A DNA stretch of 64,000 nucleotides from Chitinophaga sancti. GTDB taxonomy: Bacteria; Bacteroidota; Bacteroidia; Chitinophagales; Chitinophagaceae. The notes under the pieces were generated by a model. It was not told the origin of the DNA. It saw only the letters and a list, made by a program, of their open reading frames with translations, and made no database searches. The stretch's first letter is position 1, and every line of letters starts with the position of its first letter. The translations under genes and the position numbers were made by a program. Location of the stretch: contig NZ_CP139247.1 of assembly GCF_034087045.1 (NCBI RefSeq), forward strand, positions 2,196,001 through 2,260,000. Direction: 5' to 3'. Below, piece after piece: positions 52,897 to 61,123 of the stretch.

Positions 52897-54330
52897 ATGA
52901 ATCAAGACTTCCCATTTTTAAACGATGATTTTGAGGAGATAAGAGACTTGTTACAGCAGTTTGAAAACCTGAAATCCGGACAGTCTCACAGTTTCCTTGA
53001 TGAGGATTCCTTCGAACTGATCATAGACTACTATGATGAGCATGATGAACTCCCCAATGCAATGCAAGCGGCCGAACTGGCTATTGAACAGTTCCCCTAC
53101 TCTTCGACACTTCTACTCAAAAAAGCCAACCTTTTAATAGAGTCCAAAAAATACCAGGAGGCCATGGAACTGCTGGAAAAAGCAGCCATCCTCGACAGCA
53201 CTGATATCAATCTTTACATCCTGCAAACCGACGTTTACCTGGCCATGAACCAGCACCAGAAGGCTGCTGCCCTGCTGGAAGAACAGATCAGCGTGTTTGA
53301 CGGAGAAGATAAAACGGAACTATTACTCGAGCTGGCTGATGTGTATGACGATTGTGAGGAGTTCGACAAAGTGTTCGAATGCCTGAAACTGACCCTTGAG
53401 CATGCGCCAAATAATGAAGAAGCGTTGCACAAGATCTGCTTCTGGACCGAATTTACCGGTCGTAACGAAGAAAGTATCCGCCTCCATACCAGCATTATCA
53501 ATGAGCATCCTTATAACCAGCTGGCCTGGTTTAACCTGGGTACGGCGTACCAGGGGCTCAAACTGTATGAAAAGGCAATAGACGCCTACCAGTACGCCAT
53601 CGTGATTGATGAAAAATTCGACTATGCTTACCGGAATATGGGCGATGCCTACATCCGCCTCCGCAAGTATGCCGACGCCATCGATGTGCTGAAAAAGCAC
53701 CTGGAAATCGCTAAGCCTGAAGATGTGATTTATGAAGCCATCGGTCACTGCTACGATCGCCAGAAGAAATATACACAGGCCAGGTACTACTACCGCAAGG
53801 CATCGCACCTGAGCCCCAGCAACGATAAATTGTATTACAAGATCGGCGCTGCCTACATTATGGAAAATAACTGGGAAAATGCCATTAAATCCATTCTGAG
53901 CGCCATCAAGATCAATAAGAACAATGCTGAGTACCTGATGGCACTGGGCAACTGCTACATGGAACTGGACCGAAACAAAGAAGCCCTGATCCACCTGCTG
54001 GCAGCTGTACGCCTCCGTCCATCCAGTGCCAATACCTGGCTGGAATTTATAGCCGGGCTATACCGCTCAGGTTTCTACGAAGAAGCCATGACCCAGCTGG
54101 AAGCGGCTATCCGCAAGGTAGGCCAGAAGCCGGTGTTCTTGTATTGCAAGGCAGCCATCAGCATCGCTACCGGCCAGCACAAAGAAGGCCTGTTGCTGCT
54201 GGAAAATGCCCTGCAGGAATCACCTAAGTACCTGAAAAAGATGCTGGTGATCGATCCGACCCTGTTGCAATACCCAGGAGTGCTGGAACTGGTGAGCAAA
54301 TACAAACCGGTGAGGAAAAGAAAGAAATGA
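52897..54330 (+). CDS. Tetratricopeptide-repeat protein
   Basis: 477 residues, no signal peptide. A first acidic segment (about 1-45) is followed by some ten or more TPR units, for example NQLAWFNLGTAYQGLKLYEK, FDYAYRNMGDAYIRLRKYAD and PEDVIYEAIGHCYDRQKKYT. The end is basic (KYKPVRKRKK). TPR proteins are scaffolds for protein partners; the partner here is unknown. Possibly leaderless (see -7 box at 52884). Confidence 0.9.
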   Translation: MNQDFPFLNDDFEEIRDLLQQFENLKSGQSHSFLDEDSFELIIDYYDEHDELPNAMQAAELAIEQFPYSSTLLLKKANLLIESKKYQEAMELLEKAAILDSTDINLYILQTDVYLAMNQHQKAAALLEEQISVFDGEDKTELLLELADVYDDCEEFDKVFECLKLTLEHAPNNEEALHKICFWTEFTGRNEESIRLHTSIINEHPYNQLAWFNLGTAYQGLKLYEKAIDAYQYAIVIDEKFDYAYRNMGDAYIRLRKYADAIDVLKKHLEIAKPEDVIYEAIGHCYDRQKKYTQARYYYRKASHLSPSNDKLYYKIGAAYIMENNWENAIKSILSAIKINKNNAEYLMALGNCYMELDRNKEALIHLLAAVRLRPSSANTWLEFIAGLYRSGFYEEAMTQLEAAIRKVGQKPVFLYCKAAISIATGQHKEGLLLLENALQESPKYLKKMLVIDPTLLQYPGVLELVSKYKPVRKRKK

Positions 54331-54349
54331 TCTTCCCTGAAATAGGATA

Positions 54350-54388
54350 AAAAGCGCTTATGCCCATAGGTATAAGCGCTTTTTTTGT
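54350..54388 (+). terminator. Terminator of the TPR gene
   Basis: AAAGCGCTTAT (54351-54361) pairs with ATAAGCGCTTT (54372-54382), followed by further T. Confidence 0.9.
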
Positions 54389-54636
54389 ACATAAACAGTG
54401 TTAATAATTAATCACTTAGCATATTAGGGCTTGTGTTTTTAAATAGAAATCACTTATTTGGGGCCTGTTTGCCGGGAATGTGTTAATTTCGCGCCGGTTT
54501 TATATATAGCTATTATTTATCTTGGGTAAGTTACTATTCCATACCGCAACACAAAAACTGACCAACGTGCGTTCCGGCTGTCGGCCAAAACTGTATGCCT
54601 GGAATGCCAACCAAGAAGACGATAAAAATGTTTCAA

Positions 54637-55401
54637 ATGAATTTTAATCTGACACAAATTCCAGATCGTACGGCGAAACCGCGTAATTATGGCCTAACCA
54701 TGGTAATGGACAAAGGTCTGAGTCTGCAGGAAGCTAAGAATTTCTTATCGATTTCGGCCCCACACGTCGATATCTTAAAGCTGGGATTTGGTACATCATT
54801 CGTGACACCGAACCTGCGTGAAAAGATTGAGGTGTATCAGGCAGCTAATATCCCTGTGTATTTCGGGGGTACCTTATTTGAAGCATTCCTTATCCGTAAC
54901 CAGATCGACGATTTTATCAGTGTGATCAAGGATTATGGTATTAAGCATGTTGAAGTATCCGATGGTTCTATCACGATTCCTCATGCTGAAAAGTGTGGTT
55001 ATATCGAGAAACTGTCCAAAATCTCAACTGTACTGAGCGAAGTTGGTTCGAAAGACGCTGAGCACATTATTCCTCCCTATAAATGGATTGAGCTGATGAA
55101 TGCTGAGCTGAGCGCTGGTGCCAGCTACGTAATCGCTGAAGCAAGAGAAAGCGGTAACGTAGGTATCTATCGCGGATCCGGTGAAGTAAGAGAAGGTCTG
55201 GTACAGGAAATCCTGACCCAGGTACCATCTGAAAAGATCATATGGGAAGCTCCTCAGAAAGCACAACAGCTGTACTTCCTGGAACTGATCGGTTGCAACG
55301 TGAACCTGGGTAACCTGGCTCCGTCAGAAGTGATAGCGCTGGAAGCAATGAGAGTAGGTCTGAGAGGTGATACTTTCCACCTGTATTTAGATAAAGCATA
55401 A
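54637..55401 (+). CDS. Phosphosulfolactate synthase (ComA family)
   Basis: 254 residues from ATG 54637 (MNFNLTQIPDRTAKPRNYGL). Other in-frame ATGs at 54595 and 54628 would add 14 or 3 residues; the family start favours 54637, but this is uncertain. A TIM-barrel enzyme that adds sulfite to phosphoenolpyruvate, giving phosphosulfolactate. Conserved stretches: GLTMVMDKGLSLQEAKNFLS, DILKLGFGTSFVTP, VEVSDGSITIP and YVIAEARESGNVGIYRGSGE. Known for coenzyme M synthesis in archaea, sulfolactate in Bacillus spores and, by proposal, sulfonolipids in Bacteroidota. It precedes aroE by 6 nt. Confidence 0.88.
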   Translation: MNFNLTQIPDRTAKPRNYGLTMVMDKGLSLQEAKNFLSISAPHVDILKLGFGTSFVTPNLREKIEVYQAANIPVYFGGTLFEAFLIRNQIDDFISVIKDYGIKHVEVSDGSITIPHAEKCGYIEKLSKISTVLSEVGSKDAEHIIPPYKWIELMNAELSAGASYVIAEARESGNVGIYRGSGEVREGLVQEILTQVPSEKIIWEAPQKAQQLYFLELIGCNVNLGNLAPSEVIALEAMRVGLRGDTFHLYLDKA

Positions 55402-55407
55402 TTAGTG

Positions 55408-56148
55408 ATGAAGGTATATGGTCTGATAGGATACCCACTAAGCCATTCTTTTTCCAAAGGTTTCTTTGCGGAGAAGTTTGCCAGAGAAGGCATCCAGGGA
55501 TGCGTGTATGACAGCTTTTCACTGCCGGCTATTACTGACCTGACGCCATTAATGGCACAATTCGGTGAGGAACTACAGGGGTTAAATGTCACCATTCCTT
55601 ACAAGGAAGCAGTAATCCCTTACCTGGATGAACTGAGTCCTGCTGCAGCCAAAATGAAAGCGGTGAATTGTATCCGTTTTATGAATGGCCGCAGGATCGG
55701 GCATAATACCGATGCCATCGGCTTCAGGCGTTCCCTGGAACCGTTGCTGCAACCACATCACAACAAAGCACTGGTATTGGGTACCGGTGGCGCTGCCAAA
55801 GCCGTACAGTACGTACTGGAAGCGCTGAACATCCCTTATCAGTTAGTAAGCAGACAGGCAGGTCCTCAAAATATCACTTATAGTGATATTACTGCCGATG
55901 TGATCGCGACACATACCCTGATCATCAATACAACGCCGCTGGGCATGTACCCACATGTAGATGCAGCGCCGGCATTGCCTTATGAGCTGATGAACGAGCA
56001 ACATCTGTTGTACGATCTGATTTACAATCCTGCTATCACCGCCTTCTTACAAAAAGGCGCCGATCGGGGAGCGACAATCAAGAATGGACATGAGATGCTG
56101 ATCTTACAGGCAGAGGCGAGTTGGGAAATCTGGAATGAAATAGTATAA
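55408..56148 (+). CDS. aroE: Shikimate dehydrogenase
   Basis: 246 residues from ATG 55408 (a GTG one codon earlier is an alternative). Shikimate binding GYPLSHSFSKGFF, catalytic Lys in NVTIPYKEAV, catalytic Asp in HNTDAIGFRRSL, and NADP loop GTGGAAKAVQYVL are all present. Slightly short compared with the usual 270 residues. Reduces 3-dehydroshikimate in aromatic amino acid synthesis. Co-transcribed with the phosphosulfolactate synthase gene. Confidence 0.94.
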   Translation: MKVYGLIGYPLSHSFSKGFFAEKFAREGIQGCVYDSFSLPAITDLTPLMAQFGEELQGLNVTIPYKEAVIPYLDELSPAAAKMKAVNCIRFMNGRRIGHNTDAIGFRRSLEPLLQPHHNKALVLGTGGAAKAVQYVLEALNIPYQLVSRQAGPQNITYSDITADVIATHTLIINTTPLGMYPHVDAAPALPYELMNEQHLLYDLIYNPAITAFLQKGADRGATIKNGHEMLILQAEASWEIWNEIV

Positions 56149-56201
56149 AAACATTCATGAAAGAGGTTATTCACCAACGGGGATGAAAACCATTTTCAGA
56201 A

Positions 56202-56240
56202 AAAGAGGATGTATCTGCTTTGATACATCCTCTTTTCATT
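56202..56240. terminator. Bidirectional terminator between aroE and methyltransferase gene
   Basis: AAAAGAGGATGTATC (56202-56216) and GATACATCCTCTTTT (56223-56237) form a perfect 15-bp stem, with A and T tracts flanking. Confidence 0.9.
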
Positions 56241-56272
56241 TGGATAACATAATAGCGCCTGATTGGCGCTAT

Positions 56273-57070
56273 TTATGCAACCTTAATGTTGTAGTATACG
56301 CAGGTCGTGAAGAAATTGCGCACAAAAGGTACTGCCGCAACAGGCCCAAATTGTTTCCTGGGCTTGAGCCCGAACTTGTATTTGTAAATCGGGTTGATCA
56401 GGTAAAACTGCTTCTTAGTGATCTGGTATCCCTGTTGCTTCACAATCTTCTCAAATCTTTCGATAGAGATCCCTGTATCCTTAATTTCCATCAGTTCGTC
56501 GATGATACCCTGTGGCTCACCAAATGCACGTAGCAATCCTTTGTACAGGAAGTTGGGCAGCAGGTGAATATAAGGCATCATATTCAGCACCTTGTTCTGG
56601 CAGGTCTGCTGGTGACCGCCATGTGGCATGTACCAGGGTGGAAAGCCAAAATATACCTGTCCCTGTGGGGTGAGCAGGTTTTTCAGATACCCGATGATCT
56701 TTGACTGATCCGGAATGTGCTCAATGGCATCTTTGAGAATGATGAGGTCGAATGAGTTTTTGAACTCTCCCAAAAAATCAACGTCATAAATATTCTTGTT
56801 GATCAGTTGCATTTGACCTGCATCTACATATTGCTTCAGGTATTGATGACCCAGGGCAATCTTGTCGTCTGAGAGGTCTACACCCACACAATGACATCCT
56901 CTTTCCAGGAAAGGAATTAATACGCCGCCTTCTCCACAGCCGATCTCCATGATCCGGATATCCGGCGTGATGGCCATCGCAGTTTCTATGAATGGCAGGA
57001 CGTAGTGTACGGAGTTATCAACTTGCTGCTGATACCTAACGTCTGCATTACCGTGTTGTATTAACGACAT
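56273..57070 (-). CDS. SAM-dependent class I methyltransferase
   Basis: 265 residues from the ATG at 57070 (MSLIQHGNADVRYQQQVDNS). The frame is open 49 codons further, but that part would run through the truB start and is hydrophobic. SAM motif I reads IMEIGCGEGGVLIPFLERG, with VGVDLS as the acidic end of strand 2. The C-terminal domain (FGFPPWYMPHGGHQQ, then a basic end) resembles Bacteroidota methyltransferases near glycan genes. Substrate unknown. Confidence 0.85.
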   Translation of the reverse strand: MSLIQHGNADVRYQQQVDNSVHYVLPFIETAMAITPDIRIMEIGCGEGGVLIPFLERGCHCVGVDLSDDKIALGHQYLKQYVDAGQMQLINKNIYDVDFLGEFKNSFDLIILKDAIEHIPDQSKIIGYLKNLLTPQGQVYFGFPPWYMPHGGHQQTCQNKVLNMMPYIHLLPNFLYKGLLRAFGEPQGIIDELMEIKDTGISIERFEKIVKQQGYQITKKQFYLINPIYKYKFGLKPRKQFGPVAAVPFVRNFFTTCVYYNIKVA

Positions 57071-57074
57071 ATGT

Positions 57075-57109
57075 TTTGAAAATTGTGTGAAAATAGTAAA
57101 ATATCTTTG
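57075..57109 (+). promoter_or_regulatory. truB promoter
   Basis: TTTG (57075-57078), 23 nt, TATCTTTG (57102-57109). The -7 box ends 4 nt before the truB ATG, so the mRNA probably begins at or next to the start codon. Confidence 0.65.
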
Positions 57110-57113
57110 CGGC

Positions 57114-57800
57114 ATGAACCAACAAGCAAAAAATAAATACGAAGAAGGACAGGTGATACTGATCAACAAGCCATTGACCTGGACTTCTTTTGATGTGGTG
57201 AGGAAAATCAGGAACACGACGAAGGCAAAAACTGGTCATGCCGGTACGCTGGATCCGCTTGCTACCGGGTTGCTGATTTGCTGTACAGGAAAAATGACAA
57301 AGAAGATCAATGAGGTGCAGGCACAGGAAAAAGAATATACGGGTACGTTTACGCTCGGAGCTGTAACGCCTACTTATGACCTGGAATCGGAGCCGACAGA
57401 TTTTAAACCGCTGGATGGTTTGACACCGGAAATAATTCAGGCTGCAACAACACAATTCATTGGCGAATTGCAGCAGCTGCCACCTATTCACTCTGCTATC
57501 AAGCAGAATGGTAAGCCTATCTATGAGCTGGCACGTAAAGGTGTGGAAGTAAAAGTGGAGCCGAGAAAGGTGTTTATCAAGACATTTGAAATTACTTCAA
57601 TAGAATTGCCAGTAGTGCATTTCAGGGTGGAATGTAGTACGGGTACTTATATCCGTTCATTGGCAAATGACTTTGGTGCGGCACTGGGTGTAGGTGGATA
57701 TATGAGTAGTTTGTGCAGAACGAGGATAGGGGAGTTTAAGCTGGAAGATGCGTATGGAATGGAAGATTTTATTGAGAAAGTTAAAAGCGAAAATTTATAA
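57114..57800 (+). CDS. truB: tRNA pseudouridine(55) synthase
   Basis: 228 residues from ATG 57114 (MNQQAKNKYEEGQVILINKP). An in-frame ATG at 57087 lies inside the promoter spacer and is rejected. The catalytic Asp47 lies in GHAGTLDPLATG; the family motifs LQQLPPIHSAIKQNGKPIYE and STGTYIRSLANDFG follow. Makes pseudouridine 55 in the T-loop of tRNAs. Confidence 0.95.
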   Translation: MNQQAKNKYEEGQVILINKPLTWTSFDVVRKIRNTTKAKTGHAGTLDPLATGLLICCTGKMTKKINEVQAQEKEYTGTFTLGAVTPTYDLESEPTDFKPLDGLTPEIIQAATTQFIGELQQLPPIHSAIKQNGKPIYELARKGVEVKVEPRKVFIKTFEITSIELPVVHFRVECSTGTYIRSLANDFGAALGVGGYMSSLCRTRIGEFKLEDAYGMEDFIEKVKSENL

Positions 57801-57802
57801 AA

Positions 57803-57860
57803 CAAAAACGCTTTCGCCCATGGCGAAAGCGTTTTTGTTTGAGCGGGCCTGCGGCCAGCT
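57803..57860. repeat. Repeated terminator-plus-tail element, copy A
   Basis: AAAAACGCTTTCGCC and GGCGAAAGCGTTTTT around CAT form a bidirectional terminator, followed by GTTTGAGCGGGCCTGCGGCC and AGCTTTTAA. A near-identical block occurs at 63732-63798. It fills the whole gap between the convergent truB and tamL genes. Confidence 0.8.
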
Positions 57861-57873
57861 TTTAATATTCGTT

Positions 57874-60288
57874 TTAGAACGGATAGCCAATCGCCACGTT
57901 CCATATAATATTATTTCTACGCCAGCTTCCACTACCCAGATCCCATTCGCTCAGGAACCAGCCATCCTTGTTCCCTGTAAAATAAGGCGCCTTTAGAGGT
58001 ATACCCCAATCCAGACGGATCAGGAAGAATGAAAAGTCAAGTCTTAAACCAGCACCGGTACCAATTGCGAGGTCGTGGTAGAGTTTGTTCAGTCTGAATT
58101 CTGAGCCTGCGCGGGAAGTATCTTTCTTCAGCATCCAGATATTACCCATATCCACGAAAGTCGCACCCTTCAGGTTCACACTTCCATTGAAAAGACGCAA
58201 TAAGTCAAAACGATATTCAATATTCCCTTCCAGCTTCATATCACCTGTCTGATCAGGGAAGGTAGCCGCTGTGGCTGATGTATCTTTAAATGTACCAGGA
58301 CCTAAGGTACGCAGCCTCCAGGCACGTAAACTATTCGGGCCACCCGCTGTAAACTGGCGGATATAAGGCATTACAGTCGACTTACCATAAGGAATACCTA
58401 CACCACCGTAAATACGTGTTGCCAGTGTAGTATGCGGTGTCAGGTTCCAGTAATGACGGTAATCGGCTTCCATCTTTATGAAGTTCGCAATATCCATGTT
58501 GGTGAGCGATTCCAGGTCATTGGTAGTACCAAATGCAGCGCTCATCAGGCTATTGATTCCATTCAGCCATGCACCGGATTCTTCGATATTGGCCCTGAAG
58601 TAGGAATTATGCAGTTTATGCATCAGGTCATTGTTGCTATAGATGTAAGTAAGGTTTTCCCCACCTATAAAAGCCGGTTCAAAACTGCGTTTCAGATAAG
58701 GGTTATTCGCCACGGTCGTTGCCTTGAACGTTGGGTTCAGGTTTACGCCTACATAGTTTAATGAGATCGGTTTTACATTCCATGTTTTATAAGCAGACTC
58801 TTTCCACTCATAACCAAAGGATGCGTTGATATTGGAAATATAAAACTTATCGGTACGGGTCAGGTAGTCTATACCCGTTGTGAGGCGGGTTTTTACACCT
58901 GTACGGGCAGAGGCGATATGGAAAGGCGTGATAAAGCGTGGAAAGATCAGACTCACCTGTCCACCAATCTCCTGTGACTGCAATACCCAATTACCCTGGT
59001 TACGGATCAGTTCAATACCGCCATTCAGACTAACATTGAGCTGGGTGGCTGAGCGACCTACGTTCAGGTGTTTGTAGTTCAGGCTGACACCGCTACCCAG
59101 CAGGTAGTCGGACGATGTACTGACCTCAAAGTTGGCCCCCAGCTCCTGTTTACGCTTAGGCGCCAGGAAGAGGTAGGTCTCCAGTGTATTTGGTTGCGTT
59201 TTGCTCTCCCTGAACTGAAGGGTCACGAACTGCCATGCACCCAGGTCATAGAGGTGGCTGATGGCGTCGTTGGTCTTTTGCTGGGAATATAGCTCGCCAG
59301 TGTGCAGGCTGATGGAGCGCTGAATCACAGTGGGTTTGAACATCTTCTGACGGTAGCGGATGACGAGGTCATTCAGTTCCAGGCGCTTGAATAATGTATC
59401 GTTGGTATTGCCATAGCTGGGATAATCAGGATAAACGTATACACTATCCAGGTGATATTGCTGGTAGCGGGTACTGGTGTCGTCCGGGTGCCTGATTTTG
59501 ACAGTGATATCCATTTTTGGGTTATCCTGTCCTTTCTTTTCGTTGTATACGTTGATGATCCCTTCAAAAGGGTTCATGAGGTTGCGGAAGAGGGTTTTGT
59601 GCAGCGTATCGATTTCAAATTCGATAGCATCCCTGTCAAATTTATAGTAACCGGCATTGCGCACTACCCGCATCAATCTTTCCCTTTCACTGCCCAGTAG
59701 TTCCTGTTTGTACGACATGCCGGTTTTGATAAGGGAGAGTTTTTCGGTTTGCTGTACCACTTTCAGGATGTTGGTATCGGGTACTTCGTAGCGGATACTG
59801 TTGATCACGAAGTTCTTGCCGGTATTTACCAGATAAGTTACGCTTGTCTTCTGGCGCCTGGTAGTTTCCTTATAGTCTACGGTAGCATAGAAGTAGCCCT
59901 GGTTATTCAGGTAGCTCACCATTCTTTTTACCGATTCTTTGGTTTTCATGGAATCGTAGACTACAGGTTCTTCCAGGTTACGCTTTGAGAGCATCAGGTT
60001 CCAGAACCAGTTAGATTTTTTCTCTTTATTTTTCTGGTTGTAGAGCCACACTTTCATGCGGGTGCCGATGAATGAGGTATTGGACTGCTGCATCATGAGC
60101 TGTTTGGAAGTGAGGGAGGCGCGGATATCCTGTTTTTCGGCGGATGTGGCATCTCCTTTTACGTTCACATTGCTCTGAATGTATAGTTGCTGGTTGCTTT
60201 GCAGGTATTTAGTATTGGAACAGGCGGCCAGCACCAGTATGGTTATCGTTGAAACAAGAAGATTCTGAAAGGGTGGCCGCTGCATCAA
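57874..60288 (-). CDS. tamL: Outer-membrane lipoprotein of the BamA/TamA family (TamL)
   Basis: 804 residues. The N-terminus has a lipoprotein signal with a lipobox (LVLAACSNT, lipid Cys near residue 23), unlike classical BamA/TamA; lipidated TamA homologues are called TamL in Bacteroidota. POTRA-like parts occupy about 30-380; the C-terminal 16-strand barrel contains TAGGPNSLRAWRLRTLGPGT, the conserved region around the inward-folded loop 6 motif, and it ends in NVAIGYPF. It would work with an inner-membrane TamB, whose gene is not seen in the window. Role: outer-membrane protein insertion or lipid transport. Confidence 0.88.
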   Translation of the reverse strand: MMQRPPFQNLLVSTITILVLAACSNTKYLQSNQQLYIQSNVNVKGDATSAEKQDIRASLTSKQLMMQQSNTSFIGTRMKVWLYNQKNKEKKSNWFWNLMLSKRNLEEPVVYDSMKTKESVKRMVSYLNNQGYFYATVDYKETTRRQKTSVTYLVNTGKNFVINSIRYEVPDTNILKVVQQTEKLSLIKTGMSYKQELLGSERERLMRVVRNAGYYKFDRDAIEFEIDTLHKTLFRNLMNPFEGIINVYNEKKGQDNPKMDITVKIRHPDDTSTRYQQYHLDSVYVYPDYPSYGNTNDTLFKRLELNDLVIRYRQKMFKPTVIQRSISLHTGELYSQQKTNDAISHLYDLGAWQFVTLQFRESKTQPNTLETYLFLAPKRKQELGANFEVSTSSDYLLGSGVSLNYKHLNVGRSATQLNVSLNGGIELIRNQGNWVLQSQEIGGQVSLIFPRFITPFHIASARTGVKTRLTTGIDYLTRTDKFYISNINASFGYEWKESAYKTWNVKPISLNYVGVNLNPTFKATTVANNPYLKRSFEPAFIGGENLTYIYSNNDLMHKLHNSYFRANIEESGAWLNGINSLMSAAFGTTNDLESLTNMDIANFIKMEADYRHYWNLTPHTTLATRIYGGVGIPYGKSTVMPYIRQFTAGGPNSLRAWRLRTLGPGTFKDTSATAATFPDQTGDMKLEGNIEYRFDLLRLFNGSVNLKGATFVDMGNIWMLKKDTSRAGSEFRLNKLYHDLAIGTGAGLRLDFSFFLIRLDWGIPLKAPYFTGNKDGWFLSEWDLGSGSWRRNNIIWNVAIGYPF

Positions 60289-60355
60289 GTCAATACAATG
60301 TTTATTGTTTATAGCAAGAATTCCATGACGTACATAGAACCATTACCTGTGTGGC

Positions 60356-60386
60356 TTTGCCGATTAAAAGAATTCATGTAGGTTTG
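60356..60386 (+). promoter_or_regulatory. Promoter of the TrmH-family gene, predicted leaderless
   Basis: TTTG (60356-60359), 19 nt, TAGGTTTG (60379-60386), ending 5 nt before the ATG at 60392. Consensus elements and spacing are perfect, so transcription should begin at the start codon. Confidence 0.75.
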
Positions 60387-60391
60387 GCCCT

Positions 60392-61123
60392 ATGTTGTCA
60401 AAGGCGCAAATTAAGTATATTCAATCATTACAGCATAAAAAATACCGTCAAAAATCTGGCCAGTTCATTGCTGAAGGTGATAAGATTGTTCCCGAGCTGG
60501 TATCCGGAGGAATGACGGTGAGAGAAGTGTATGCTACCAAAGAGTGGCTCAGTGGGCATGAACAGCTATTGAAAGGACGCGTACCTTTCATCGAAGTAGA
60601 AGCACATGTATTAAAACAATTATCTGCCCTGACTACTCCCAATCAGGCCCTGGCACTGATAGATATTCCGAAAGCAGCGCCTTTGATGCTGAAAGGCCAG
60701 GTGTCACTCGCATTAGACACGATCCAGGACCCCGGGAATATGGGTACCCTGATACGTATAGCTGACTGGTTCGGCATCAAACAACTGATCTGCACACCGG
60801 ATTGTGTAGATGTATATAACCCCAAGACGATCCAGGCTACCATGGGTAGTATTGCCAGGGTGAACATCACTGAAACGGATCTCTTACCCTTACTGGAAAA
60901 AGCAGAAGTGCCTTCTTATGCCGCCACCCTGCACGGAACGGATATTACTTCTTTCTCCAAAATCGCGGAAGGCATCATCCTTATCGGCAATGAGTCAAAA
61001 GGATTGAGTGATGCCGTGATCGAAGCTGCTACATACAAGCTCACCATTCCCAGACTGGGTGGCGCTGAATCCCTGAATGCCGGTGTGGCAGCGGGAATTA
61101 TCTGTGGGCGATTGCTTATTTAA
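60392..61123 (+). CDS. TrmH/SpoU family RNA methyltransferase
   Basis: 243 residues. N-terminal substrate-binding domain (about 1-95) and a SPOUT knot with DTIQDPGNMGTLIRIADWFG, ILIGNESKGLSDAV and IPRLGGAESLNAGVAAGI, motifs 1-3. It methylates a ribose 2'-OH of rRNA or tRNA; the target is not defined. The end overlaps the convergent LolC/E-like gene by 8 nt. Confidence 0.92.
   Translation: MLSKAQIKYIQSLQHKKYRQKSGQFIAEGDKIVPELVSGGMTVREVYATKEWLSGHEQLLKGRVPFIEVEAHVLKQLSALTTPNQALALIDIPKAAPLMLKGQVSLALDTIQDPGNMGTLIRIADWFGIKQLICTPDCVDVYNPKTIQATMGSIARVNITETDLLPLLEKAEVPSYAATLHGTDITSFSKIAEGIILIGNESKGLSDAVIEAATYKLTIPRLGGAESLNAGVAAGIICGRLLI

Noticed and set aside
54595-54636. Upstream start for the phosphosulfolactate synthase
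   Set aside because: The extra residues (including several Lys and Met) are not typical of the family. Kept as a possibility only.
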